Assembly (NCBI GenBank): GCA_900768685.1
Contig: CAAGDX010000005.1
Span: forward strand, 6,424 to 70,423
Reading direction: 5' to 3'
DNA: 64,000 nucleotides
Origin: Bacteroidales bacterium
GTDB taxonomy: Bacteria > Bacteroidota > Bacteroidia > Bacteroidales > Muribaculaceae
Of this stretch, positions 47,001 to 52,844 are shown piece after piece. The notes below the pieces were generated by a model. That model did not search any database and was not told the origin of the DNA. It saw only the letters and a program-made list of their open reading frames with translations. Position 1 is the stretch's first letter; the number at the start of each line of letters is the position of its first letter. The position numbers and the translations under genes are program-made.

Positions 47001-47404
47001 CCATATCGGAGATAATACGAAGGGAAGGAGATGATTTTGACCCTGAAACGAGCGTGGGTGTTATTGTGCCGTACCGCAGTCAGATTATGGCAATCCGAAA
47101 TGCCATTGCTGAAAAAGAAATTAAAAACACGGAGCGAATATCAATTGACACCGTGGAGCGTTTCCAGGGCAGCCAGAGAAAATACGTGATTTATTCCACC
47201 ACTATAAAGCGGCTTTCACAACTCTCTTTCCTCACGGCAAACCGCTTTGAGGAAAACGGCAGCGTCATAGACCGCAAACTGAATGTTGCCCTCACTCGTA
47301 CTCAATCTCACATTGTGATTATTGGTTGCGGTTCGCTTCTATGCCGCGATTTCCTCTATTCAAAACTCTGCGAAAGTGCTCATAAAATAAGAGCCTTTTC
47401 ATAA
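44006..47404 (+). CDS. Dna2-like PD-(D/E)XK nuclease fused to SF1B helicase
   Basis: 1132-residue protein. Residues about 224-400 look like the Cas4/RecB-type nuclease of Dna2: DITSVASCFES, PMLLGNLVGQILDD, then E339, GLQGRMD with D354, VEQKSGK with E365 and K367, and the Q-motif YVQVLLY (Q390, Y394). The helicase follows: Walker A GPPGTGKTS near 711, VIDEASQILEPQML, GDHKQLPAIVRQ, VIVPYRSQIMAIRN, TVERFQGSQRKYVIYST and LNVALTRTQSHIVI. Only one of the four Cys of an iron-sulphur nuclease is obvious, so the cluster is probably absent. The start overlaps the AsmA-like stop by 11 bp. A role in DNA end processing or defence is inference. Confidence 0.85.
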   Translation: MQNNFRDEYYDSIRFAQNERTSPRDKYTRMAGVLYALADEFTSGSAIVFANLTAKIDHILRSFKPEIRGYDRSAYAKLSRDVHQLRFRISHTDSYGDETLARTAPYDLRTLSLWTELLTGVTVPRDIKQLLPVGDCVITDGKAAKGYLRVIADFTEENTLYARNLSGGMEKVEISLLHGSDADKKDFTYLVPFIKQGSQLNIVAPVKSPAGQFLPELIIYEPDYLMDITSVASCFESYGTTHLNNLISRFKKEEVTKPMLLGNLVGQILDDTIHSANPSPYEKSAQEFFRNAYAKILAIGGVDRQFHEDARSQQQNIISAIDTLLNEQKSFDKKKTLLEPSFFCEMLGLQGRMDMLQKDLRVLVEQKSGKGTWGSDDRGGAKYHTKHYVQVLLYQAIIHYGYGLNNGDISSYLMYSKYPLPLIRTGNSPATLREAIEIRNRITAQDIAFANSGFDSLLTLSADDFLKNENKREYFDKYIRPDIENVLDSLKRADSTARKYALAMLKFVQTEHLSAKTGFNSLTTDAGFAGAWNTPYGEKIASGNILDGLTVKEFQTDADSGAITHVVMNMPEYGSDFLPNFREGDIAAMYFYRKNEIPDIRRSAVIRTEVFRIAPNELTLKLRAPQADKLIFDNGKNSLAAIEHDLFDSSFSSLYRGIFSLLTAENSRRKLLLGQRTPQNDASLKLSGDYGAFNPLVERAKRAKDMFIVIGPPGTGKTSHALLNIVLEELKNTSAKILLAAYTNRAVDEICSKIDGAGIPFVRIGSHLGCSPAWRKNLLSEAVKNCRQLKDIEDFLKSQRVFTGTIHAITGALSMLEKYDFSLAVIDEASQILEPQMLPLLTAGGIGGNIVKKFILIGDHKQLPAIVRQPQSLSLVTDPELKAIKLFDCRNSFFQRMLALAGNEETGEYDPNTVYYLSLQGRMHCEVAEFASEMFYGSNLKPVPLEHQTREIPSVPADTHIGEALNRHRVIFIDVEPEEQDLLKADNANRAEAKIVADTISEIIRREGDDFDPETSVGVIVPYRSQIMAIRNAIAEKEIKNTERISIDTVERFQGSQRKYVIYSTTIKRLSQLSFLTANRFEENGSVIDRKLNVALTRTQSHIVIIGCGSLLCRDFLYSKLCESAHKIRAFS

Positions 47405-47992
47405 CAAGGTTACGCCGTCAATATCTTCAAGGCGATTTTTGAGCATTTGCTCGTTGTCCAAGCGTGTGGAGAGCGTCATAGAGCAGGAATTGTCAAAAAT
47501 CTGACTTACTATTTGTGCATCGCAGTTTTTCACAAGTTTCATCACATCGTTCATGGCAAGGTAAGGAAAAGTAAATGTCACTTCCGCCATTTCGTGGCAC
47601 TCTATTATCTCTCCTGCCTCAATAGCCTCGCGTGCAGCCTCTTTGTATGCCACAATCAGCCCGGACGTGCCCAGTTTTATACCACCGAAGTAGCGAACCA
47701 CGCATATCACGATGTTTGTAAGTCCAAAGGAATTTATCTGTCCTAAAATGGGGCGACCTGCAGTGCCGGAAGGTTCGCCGTTGTCGTTGCTCATAAACGT
47801 TTTCCGCTCAGCACCAATCATATACGCCCAGCACACATGGCGTGCGTCAAAGTATTCCTTCTGATACTTTGCTATCACTGCCTTTGCCTCCTCCACTGTG
47901 GTGACAGGGTGGGCGAAGGAGAGAAATTTGCTCATTTTCTCCTTGTAAATGCCCTCGGCAGGCTTTTTCAGTGTATAAAACGTGTCGCCCAT
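47399..47992 (-). CDS. YigZ/IMPACT family protein
   Basis: 197-residue protein of the conserved YigZ/IMPACT family. The N-terminal domain carries the family hallmark SNDNGEPSGTAGRPILGQI (about residues 68-86), followed by VVRYFGGIKLGTSGLIVAY. The C-terminal part is the small ferredoxin-like DUF1949-type domain. Members have been tied to ribosome or tRNA-related functions, but the bacterial role is not settled. The 3' end overlaps the convergent helicase gene by 6 bp. It is transcribed divergently from dnaX. Confidence 0.92.
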   Translation of the reverse strand: MGDTFYTLKKPAEGIYKEKMSKFLSFAHPVTTVEEAKAVIAKYQKEYFDARHVCWAYMIGAERKTFMSNDNGEPSGTAGRPILGQINSFGLTNIVICVVRYFGGIKLGTSGLIVAYKEAAREAIEAGEIIECHEMAEVTFTFPYLAMNDVMKLVKNCDAQIVSQIFDNSCSMTLSTRLDNEQMLKNRLEDIDGVTLL

Positions 47993-48010
47993 TTGTATGC
48001 TTATTTATGA

Positions 48011-48018
48011 CAAAGGTA
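48011..48018 (-). promoter_or_regulatory. -7 element of the YigZ-family gene
   Basis: On the minus strand this reads TACCTTTG, about 19 bp before the start codon. It lies in a 13-bp inverted repeat with the dnaX promoter. Confidence 0.5.
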
Positions 48019-48089
48019 ACTATATTTTTCGAGCGATGCAAATTCAAACATTTTTTTCAAATTATGTTTCCAATTCCGTAAAAAATAGT

Positions 48090-48098
48090 TACCTTTGC
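48090..48098 (+). promoter_or_regulatory. -7 element of dnaX
   Basis: TACCTTTGC, with a TTTC 19 bp upstream as a weak -33 candidate. The dnaX ATG at 48104 is only 5 bp after it, so the message may be leaderless. Confidence 0.5.
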
Positions 48099-48103
48099 GA
48101 GTG

Positions 48104-49843
48104 ATGGAACAATATTTAGTATCAGCCAGAAAATACCGCCCGTCAACGTTTGACACCGTTGTGGGGCAGAAGTCGCTCACTTTGACGCTCAGAAACGCCA
48201 TTGCCACAGGGCGACTTGCACACGCTTACCTCTTCTGCGGCTCTCGAGGAGTGGGTAAAACGTCGTGTGCCAGAATTTTTGCGAAGACTATAAACTGTCA
48301 GCACCCCACTGCCGACGGTAATCCTTGCAACGAGTGCGACTCCTGCAAGGCTTTTAATGAAGGTCGTTCGCTGAACATCGTAGAACTTGACGCCGCCTCA
48401 AACAATGGCGTGGAAGATATCCGCTCGCTCTGCGACCAGGTGCTTATCCCGCCCACAAACGGCAAGTACCGCGTTTTTATCATAGACGAGGTCCACATGC
48501 TTTCCGTGGCGGCTTTCAACTCTTTCCTCAAAACACTGGAGGAGCCGCCAAGTTACGTGATTTTCATCCTTGCCACTACGGAAAAGCATAAAATTCTGCC
48601 AACTATCCTCTCCCGCTGCCAGATTTACGACTTTAACCGCATCACTATCAAGGATATAATAGACCACCTGGAATATGTGGCTAAAAGTGAGGGCATGACG
48701 GCGGAACGCTCCGCTCTGAACGTGATAGCCTCCAAAGCCGACGGCGCTATGCGTGACGCTCTCTCCATTTTTGACCAGGTTGCTGCTTCGTCTCGCGGTA
48801 ATATCACGTACCAAAGCACTATCGACAACCTGAACGTGCTGGATGCTACATATTATTCCCGACTTGTTGACGCATTTATTGCGGAAGATGTCACAAACGC
48901 TCTCCTTATCTATAAAGAGATTCGTGACAAAGGGTTTGACTCCCATTTCTTCATCACGGGTCTCGCTCAATACCTCAGAGACCTCCTCGTGTCTCGAACG
49001 GAGCAGACACTCGCACTCCTGGATACTGACGACAGCATAAAGCAAACAATGAAGGCACAAGCCCTAAAAGCCGAACCGCGGTTTTTCTACGAGGCTATGA
49101 GCCTTTGCAATGATGCCGACCTAAACTACAGAGCAGCCTCGAACAAGATTTTCCTCGTTGAGATTCTGCTCATCAAACTGTGCCAACTGCTAAGCCCCTC
49201 CCCCACTTATAGCGGGCAGGGAGAGGGGCAAATAAAGCCCATTCCCCAAATGGCAAAACCGGCTGCAAGCGGCTCTTGCACTTCGCAGACGGCTTCCGCA
49301 CCGCAGCAAAAACCTGCGGTTACTCCTGCTCCGGCTCCTGCTGTGACAAGCAGACCTGTGGCTCCACCGCCTCCTCCACAAACGGCGAACCGCACTTTCA
49401 TCACCGGTCCGTCGCTCAGACGTCTCCACGAAAAAGAACAAAAACCTGCGGAAACGGTTCAGCAGGTTCAGCAGCGTGTTCGCAAATCGCAATACACCGC
49501 AGAACAGGTAAAAGTCGCTTGGCTGGAGTTTGCAAACCTCCACCCAACGGAGAAACTCCTCATAAATGCTATGAGAAACTCCATTCCGACACTCGTGAAT
49601 GGTGACACATATAAGATTGTAGTGGAAAATCAGGTGCAACACGGAAAAGTGATGGAATTTCTCCGTGACATCTACGATTTTATCCACCCCAAAATTGACA
49701 ACGATTATTGGACTCTGGAAATTGAGGAAAACCGCGGTGTCAGTTCACCGCACACCTGGAATGAACGTGAAGTTTTCAATTACATCCTCGCTCACGACGA
49801 AAACTTCAAGGAAATGGTTTCCACACTCAAATTGCACCTTTAA
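48104..49843 (+). CDS. dnaX: DNA polymerase III subunit gamma/tau
   Basis: Clamp-loader ATPase of the replicative polymerase, 579 residues from the ATG at 48104. Walker A is in CGSRGVGKTSCARIFAK (about 43-59), the zinc Cys set is CQHPTADGNPCNECDSC, and the sensor segment is DEVHMLSVAAFNSFLKTLEE. After domain III a Pro/Ala/Gln-rich linker begins near residue 365, with a GC-rich palindrome encoded in frame (LSPSPTYSGQGEGQ). The C-terminal tau-like domain follows. An upstream in-frame TTG (48095) lies inside the -7 element and is rejected. No clear slippery heptamer for frameshifting was seen. Confidence 0.95.
   Translation: MEQYLVSARKYRPSTFDTVVGQKSLTLTLRNAIATGRLAHAYLFCGSRGVGKTSCARIFAKTINCQHPTADGNPCNECDSCKAFNEGRSLNIVELDAASNNGVEDIRSLCDQVLIPPTNGKYRVFIIDEVHMLSVAAFNSFLKTLEEPPSYVIFILATTEKHKILPTILSRCQIYDFNRITIKDIIDHLEYVAKSEGMTAERSALNVIASKADGAMRDALSIFDQVAASSRGNITYQSTIDNLNVLDATYYSRLVDAFIAEDVTNALLIYKEIRDKGFDSHFFITGLAQYLRDLLVSRTEQTLALLDTDDSIKQTMKAQALKAEPRFFYEAMSLCNDADLNYRAASNKIFLVEILLIKLCQLLSPSPTYSGQGEGQIKPIPQMAKPAASGSCTSQTASAPQQKPAVTPAPAPAVTSRPVAPPPPPQTANRTFITGPSLRRLHEKEQKPAETVQQVQQRVRKSQYTAEQVKVAWLEFANLHPTEKLLINAMRNSIPTLVNGDTYKIVVENQVQHGKVMEFLRDIYDFIHPKIDNDYWTLEIEENRGVSSPHTWNEREVFNYILAHDENFKEMVSTLKLHL
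49194..49229. repeat. GC-rich palindromic repeat inside dnaX
   Basis: GCCCCTC at 49194-49200 is the inverted complement of GAGGGGC at 49223-49229, with further CCC/GGG pairing inside. Its base composition stands out from the surrounding gene, and it lies exactly where the conserved ATPase part gives way to the linker. It is read in frame as LSPSPTYSGQGEG. Confidence 0.75.
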
Positions 49844-49849
49844 TAAATT

Positions 49850-49875
49850 CATAATGCATGATGCATAATGCATAG
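49850..49875. repeat. ATGCATAAT-type repeat after dnaX
   Basis: Short tract of TTCATAATGCATGATGCATA units, the same family as at 9581-9660 and 63819-63850, starting a few bases after the dnaX stop. Confidence 0.75.
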
Positions 49876-49933
49876 TTTTTTTTATTATGTGATATGCCGT
49901 GGTGCACGTTGCGGAGCAAAGCAACAAGTCAAA

Positions 49934-50310
49934 CGCCGGGTTCTGTGTATAGAGAACCTGTATCATCAGTGTGTCGGAGACACGCTGATGATGAGGAGCC
50001 TCGGTGAGGCTCCAATTGTGGTAAACGCCGGGTTCAGCCTCGGAGAGGCTTAACCCGGTGAACCACATAATAGGCTATACGAGCCTTGGAGAGGCTCGGT
50101 TGTGATAATGAACTCACAAGCTAATCTGTTACCACAACCGAACCCCTCCAGGGTTCGATATATGGAAGTGAGTCTTTCTATCCCTACGTTAAGCCTCTCG
50201 CGAGGCTGAACGCAGGGTTTACCACAATTAAAGCTCCTCCAGGGCTTTTCATCAGCATCGTATCTCCGATACAATGCTGATACCTGTTCACTTTGACACT
50301 GAACCCGGCG
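49934..50310. repeat. Mirror-ordered palindrome element (A B C D - D' C' B' A')
   Basis: A 377-bp imperfect inverted repeat, each arm itself made of short palindromes. Left arm: CGCCGGGTTC at 49934, then palindromes A (49962-49992), B (49995-50013), C (50028-50058) and D (50080-50098). Right arm in reverse order: D' (50139-50157), C' (50183-50217), B' (50230-50248), A' (50251-50281), then GAACCCGGCG ending at 50310. The linker AATTGTGGTAAAC between B and C recurs inverted between C' and B'. The centre is near 50118, in GGTTGTGATAA...TTACCACAACC. No convincing gene is read through it; it most resembles a cluster of REP-like elements or a non-autonomous mobile element. Confidence 0.85.
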
Positions 50311-50376
50311 GAATCGTATAGATTTTGCTCATTTTGCAGATATGCTAAGTCGTATAGACTTTGCTATTACCAACAA

Positions 50377-50407
50377 CCGAAGCACTATCTGTTAAATAGT
50401 GTTTCGG
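50377..50407. other. Strong 12-bp hairpin between mirror element and promoter
   Basis: CCGAAGCACTAT pairs with ATAGTGTTTCGG (one GU pair) around a 7-nt loop. No long T-run follows, so it is either a weak terminator insulating the next promoter or a protein or RNA structure site. The remaining bases of 50311-50431 show two copies of CGTATAGA(T/C)TTTGCT (50314 and 50351) and nothing else recognisable. Confidence 0.6.
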
Positions 50408-50431
50408 TTTAGTTAAAGACTGTTAACAAGC

Positions 50432-50463
50432 TTGCGTATATATATATATATATATAATTTTGC
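50432..50463 (+). promoter_or_regulatory. Promoter with (TA)10 microsatellite spacer
   Basis: TTG at 50432-50434, a spacer of exactly 20 bp and TAATTTTGC at 50455-50463. An uninterrupted (TA)10 run at 50437-50456 fills nearly all the spacer and supplies the TA of the -7 element. Each gain or loss of a TA unit would change the -33/-7 spacing by 2 bp, so the promoter is built like known phase-variable promoters. It would start a transcript near 50468 that runs through the leader to the secreted-protein gene. Confidence 0.7.
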
Positions 50464-50576
50464 AGCGATTTATCAATAAAGTAGAGATTAATAGCCTAAT
50501 AACAAAGGCATTACTATCGCACACATTACATTATTTAATTAATATAAATTCAGTTTTACCAAAAAACTAAAAACCG

Positions 50577-50669
50577 ATGAAACGTAAAGGCAAACTTTGC
50601 GGAGCATTCATAAAAGGCTCTGCAAGGCAATTAAATATAATGTATAGTATCGTCCCGTCCGGGATGTGA
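50577..50669 (+). CDS. Possible 30-codon leader peptide
   Basis: An ATG at 50577 opens 30 codons (MKRKGKLCGAFIKGSARQLN then ten more, ending PSGM) with a TGA at 50667-50669. The stop lies inside the loop of the terminator hairpin at 50653-50688, the layout of translation-linked attenuators. An inner hairpin (TTGCGGAGC at 50598-50606 with GCTCTGCAA at 50617-50625) lies within it. There is no strong ribosome-binding site, and Bacteroidota rarely need one. It may be only a chance frame. Confidence 0.35.
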   Translation: MKRKGKLCGAFIKGSARQLNIMYSIVPSGM

Positions 50670-50688
50670 ATCGCAGACGGGATTTTTT
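50653..50688 (+). terminator. Terminator/antiterminator hairpins in the leader of the secreted-protein gene
   Basis: TCCCGTC (50653-50659) pairs with GACGGGA (50676-50682), followed by six T: a good intrinsic terminator only 33 bp before the next start codon. The same 5' arm can instead pair locally as TCCCG-TC-CGGGA (50653-50664), which would block the terminator. Either an attenuator for the next gene or the end of a small RNA of roughly 220 nt starting near 50468. Confidence 0.65.
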
Positions 50689-50720
50689 AACAGAATAATC
50701 AATCTTAAAATTACAATAAT

Positions 50721-51824
50721 ATGAAAAAAAATTTATCTCTTTTATTTTTTGTAGCATCACTGTTCACTTCTCTCGCTGCTAAGGCAGACATCACAGTCTA
50801 TGTTCAGACGACAGATGCTCCTTTTGAAGTTAAACGTATTTACGCCTTTGGCGGCAATGCCGGTGAAGTTTTAGGATGGTGGGGCGGTTACGCTTTTCAA
50901 GAATCAGACAAAACCACTATCAATGGCAAGCAGTATTATTCCTACACCTTTACTAAAAATGAATCAGGTGATGATATTACTTCGGTAAATATTATTTTTA
51001 ACAATTATGACGGTAATAGTAGCAATGCTCAAACTGTAGACATTGTAGGTGTTACTGAGAGTCAAGTGATTGTAATCAAGAACGAAAAAGTTGGTGACAA
51101 ATATACTGTAGAGCAAACTTCACTTTCATCTTTTAAAATAGATGCACCAGCCATCAGCCAAAACGGCAACTTCGTAACTATCACTACTGCAACAGAGGGT
51201 GCAACTATCTATTACTCTCTTGACGGTGAAAATCCAACTCAAACAAACAGTTTTGAATACACCGCTCCATTTGAACAAAAAGCAAACTGCACTATCAAGG
51301 CTATTGCAGTAAAGGAGAATTTCCAAGACTCTGAAGTTGCTTCACTTGACTTTACTGCCACTACAGGTATCACTGTTTATGTTAAGAAAGAAGCTCCATT
51401 TACTGTAAACCGTATTTATGCTTGGGATCCTTCTGTATCCGGTGAGAATTGGATTACAGCAGCATGGGGAGGAGATGAATTCCAGGGTGAAGTTGTTGAC
51501 GATGGTATTACATTCTTGGTTTACACATTTGATGCACAATACAAAAATATAAATATCATATTCTCTGAGAATGGAAACGGCAAAAAACAAACGGTGGATG
51601 TTGAGGGAGTAAAATATTCCAGCACATTTGTGATTTCCTCTGAAAAAGATGGTGATAAATTCAAAGTAAATCCAATCAAAACCACCGGCATTGAATCCAT
51701 AGCAGAAGATGCAGAAGTAGCACCGGAATATTTCAATCTCCAAGGTGTGAAAATTGCCAATCCGAAAAACGGCTTATACATCAAACGCATTGGTAACAAA
51801 GCAGAAAAAGTGTATATCCGCTAA
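50721..51824 (+). CDS. Secreted starch-binding-type protein (two CBM26-like modules, chitobiase-like module, sorting tail)
   Basis: 367-residue exported protein with signal peptide MKKNLSLLFFVASLFTSLAA. Two related modules, about 24-130 (ITVYVQTTDAPFEVKRIYAF) and 215-315 (ITVYVKKEAPFTVNRIYAWD), look like starch-binding CBM26 domains. Between them (about 137-210) is a module with ATIYYSLDGENPTQTNSFEY, the CHB_HEX C-terminal type. The tail EYFNLQGVKI and NGLYIKRIGNKAEKVYIR resembles type IX secretion sorting signals. It has no catalytic domain, so glycan binding at the surface is the likely role. Expression would pass through the TA-spacer promoter and the leader terminator. A terminator follows at 51883-51917. 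Confidence 0.75.
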   Translation: MKKNLSLLFFVASLFTSLAAKADITVYVQTTDAPFEVKRIYAFGGNAGEVLGWWGGYAFQESDKTTINGKQYYSYTFTKNESGDDITSVNIIFNNYDGNSSNAQTVDIVGVTESQVIVIKNEKVGDKYTVEQTSLSSFKIDAPAISQNGNFVTITTATEGATIYYSLDGENPTQTNSFEYTAPFEQKANCTIKAIAVKENFQDSEVASLDFTATTGITVYVKKEAPFTVNRIYAWDPSVSGENWITAAWGGDEFQGEVVDDGITFLVYTFDAQYKNINIIFSENGNGKKQTVDVEGVKYSSTFVISSEKDGDKFKVNPIKTTGIESIAEDAEVAPEYFNLQGVKIANPKNGLYIKRIGNKAEKVYIR

Positions 51825-51882
51825 TCCTCAATTCGCAAAAATAATTGCTCGCGGCATCACGCACTGCAAGCAAAGAAAATAC

Positions 51883-51917
51883 AAAAAACAGGCAGGAATT
51901 TTCCCGCCTGTTTTTTT
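51883..51917 (+). terminator. Terminator after the secreted starch-binding-type protein
   Basis: AAAAAACAGGC pairs with GCCTGTTTTTT (51883-51893 with 51906-51916), with further GG/CC pairing inside and seven T. Confidence 0.9.
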
Positions 51918-51963
51918 ATAAAGTCGCACTTAGCATATCTTGCTGAATTACAAATTGTTAGCT

Positions 51964-52060
51964 GCATTTTTGTAAAAAGTCAGAGGAATAACTCGCACTT
52001 TTCTGTAAAAAGTCAGAGGAATAACTTGCACTTTTTTGTAAAAAGTCAGAGGAAAGATAC
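51964..52060. repeat. Three tandem 31-33-bp repeats
   Basis: Three head-to-tail copies start at 51964, 51995 and 52028, sharing GTAAAAAGTCAGAGGAA. Each holds a small palindrome of the type ACTTTT..TGTAAAAAGT. There are no unique spacers, so this is not a CRISPR array. Confidence 0.85.
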
Positions 52061-52080
52061 AATATATCATCCTAATAAAC

Positions 52081-52122
52081 AACTAAATTTGGTTGTTTTT
52101 TACTAATCAACCAAATTTAGTT
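52081..52122. repeat. Perfect 15-bp AT-rich inverted repeat
   Basis: AACTAAATTTGGTTG at 52081-52095 is the exact inverted complement of CAACCAAATTTAGTT at 52108-52122, with a 12-nt loop. It lies downstream of the SpoU gene (minus strand) and directly after the tandem repeats. It lacks GC pairs for a usual terminator and may be a transposon end or a binding site. Confidence 0.8.
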
Positions 52123-52143
52123 TATTCTCAGCCAAAAATCTTT

Positions 52144-52671
52144 TCACAATAGTTTTTCAAAGAAATGCCACAGTGCCACTCCGGCGGAGACGGAAACATT
52201 AAGTGAATGTTTCATGCCTCGCTGCGGAATCTCTATGCAAACGTCTGAAGCATCTACCACCGCTTGCGATACGCCTTCCACCTCATGCCCTACTATTATT
52301 GCATATCTTTTTGACTTTTCCACCTCAAAATTTTCCAGCGAAATACTCTCCTTTACCTGCTCCAAACAGCAAACAGTGTAGCCATCGCCTTTCAGCTCCG
52401 CAATAGCATCAAGAGTATCGCCATAATATGTCCATTCCACGGAATCCTCCGCCCCAAGTGCCGTCTTGTGAATTTCCGGTGATGGCGGACAAGCCGTGAT
52501 GCCGCAAAGACAGATTCGCTCCACCGCAAAAGCATCGCAGGTGCGAAACATCGAGCCTATATTGTTAAGGCTACGTATATTGTCAAGAACAAGCACAAGG
52601 GGATTCTTGCGACTGCGGCGAAATTCCTCTGTTGTAGGGCGATTTAAGTCCCAGATAGTTTTCTTCTGCAT
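52144..52671 (-). CDS. SpoU/TrmH family RNA methyltransferase
   Basis: 175-residue SPOUT methyltransferase that 2'-O-methylates a ribose in tRNA or rRNA; the exact target is unknown. Family motifs are present in order: VLDNIRSLNNIGSMFRTCDA (motif 1, about residues 28-47), IIVGHEVEGVSQAVVDASD (motif 2) and IEIPQRGMKHSLNVSVSAGV (motif 3). It lacks the N-terminal RNA-binding extension of rRNA-specific members such as RlmB, so it is a minimal TrmH-type enzyme. It stands alone, reading toward the repeat region. Confidence 0.9.
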   Translation of the reverse strand: MQKKTIWDLNRPTTEEFRRSRKNPLVLVLDNIRSLNNIGSMFRTCDAFAVERICLCGITACPPSPEIHKTALGAEDSVEWTYYGDTLDAIAELKGDGYTVCCLEQVKESISLENFEVEKSKRYAIIVGHEVEGVSQAVVDASDVCIEIPQRGMKHSLNVSVSAGVALWHFFEKLL

Positions 52672-52799
52672 AAGAGCCTGTTTTATAAAGAAAGTTAAAA
52701 AATGGCATTTAACATTGCGAAATTACAAAAAAATTGGCATATCTTACACTATTTCTATTCTTAAAGGCGAGTTGATGTTCAAAATAGCATTATTTGTTG

Positions 52800-52808
52800 T
52801 ATTTTTGC
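52800..52808 (+). promoter_or_regulatory. -7 element of the PCMD protein gene
   Basis: TATTTTTGC, 36 bp before the start codon. No -33 element at the usual distance. Confidence 0.45.
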
Positions 52809-52844
52809 AGACTTAAACTTTGAGAAAGGAAAAAAAACAGCAAT

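Noticed and set aside
48095..48103. Upstream TTG/GTG starts for dnaX
   Set aside because: The TTG is inside the -7 element; the conserved protein begins MEQYLVSARKYRP at 48104.
49934..50310. Possible CRISPR or protein-coding region
   Set aside because: Palindromes differ in sequence and mirror one another rather than repeat; open frames here are short and cross the palindromes.
50468..50688. 6S RNA or known riboswitch
   Set aside because: I could not match it to the 6S fold or to a known riboswitch core, so it is left as a leader or small-RNA candidate.
51964..52060. Possible CRISPR array
   Set aside because: The three copies are directly adjacent with no unique spacers, and there are no cas genes in the window.
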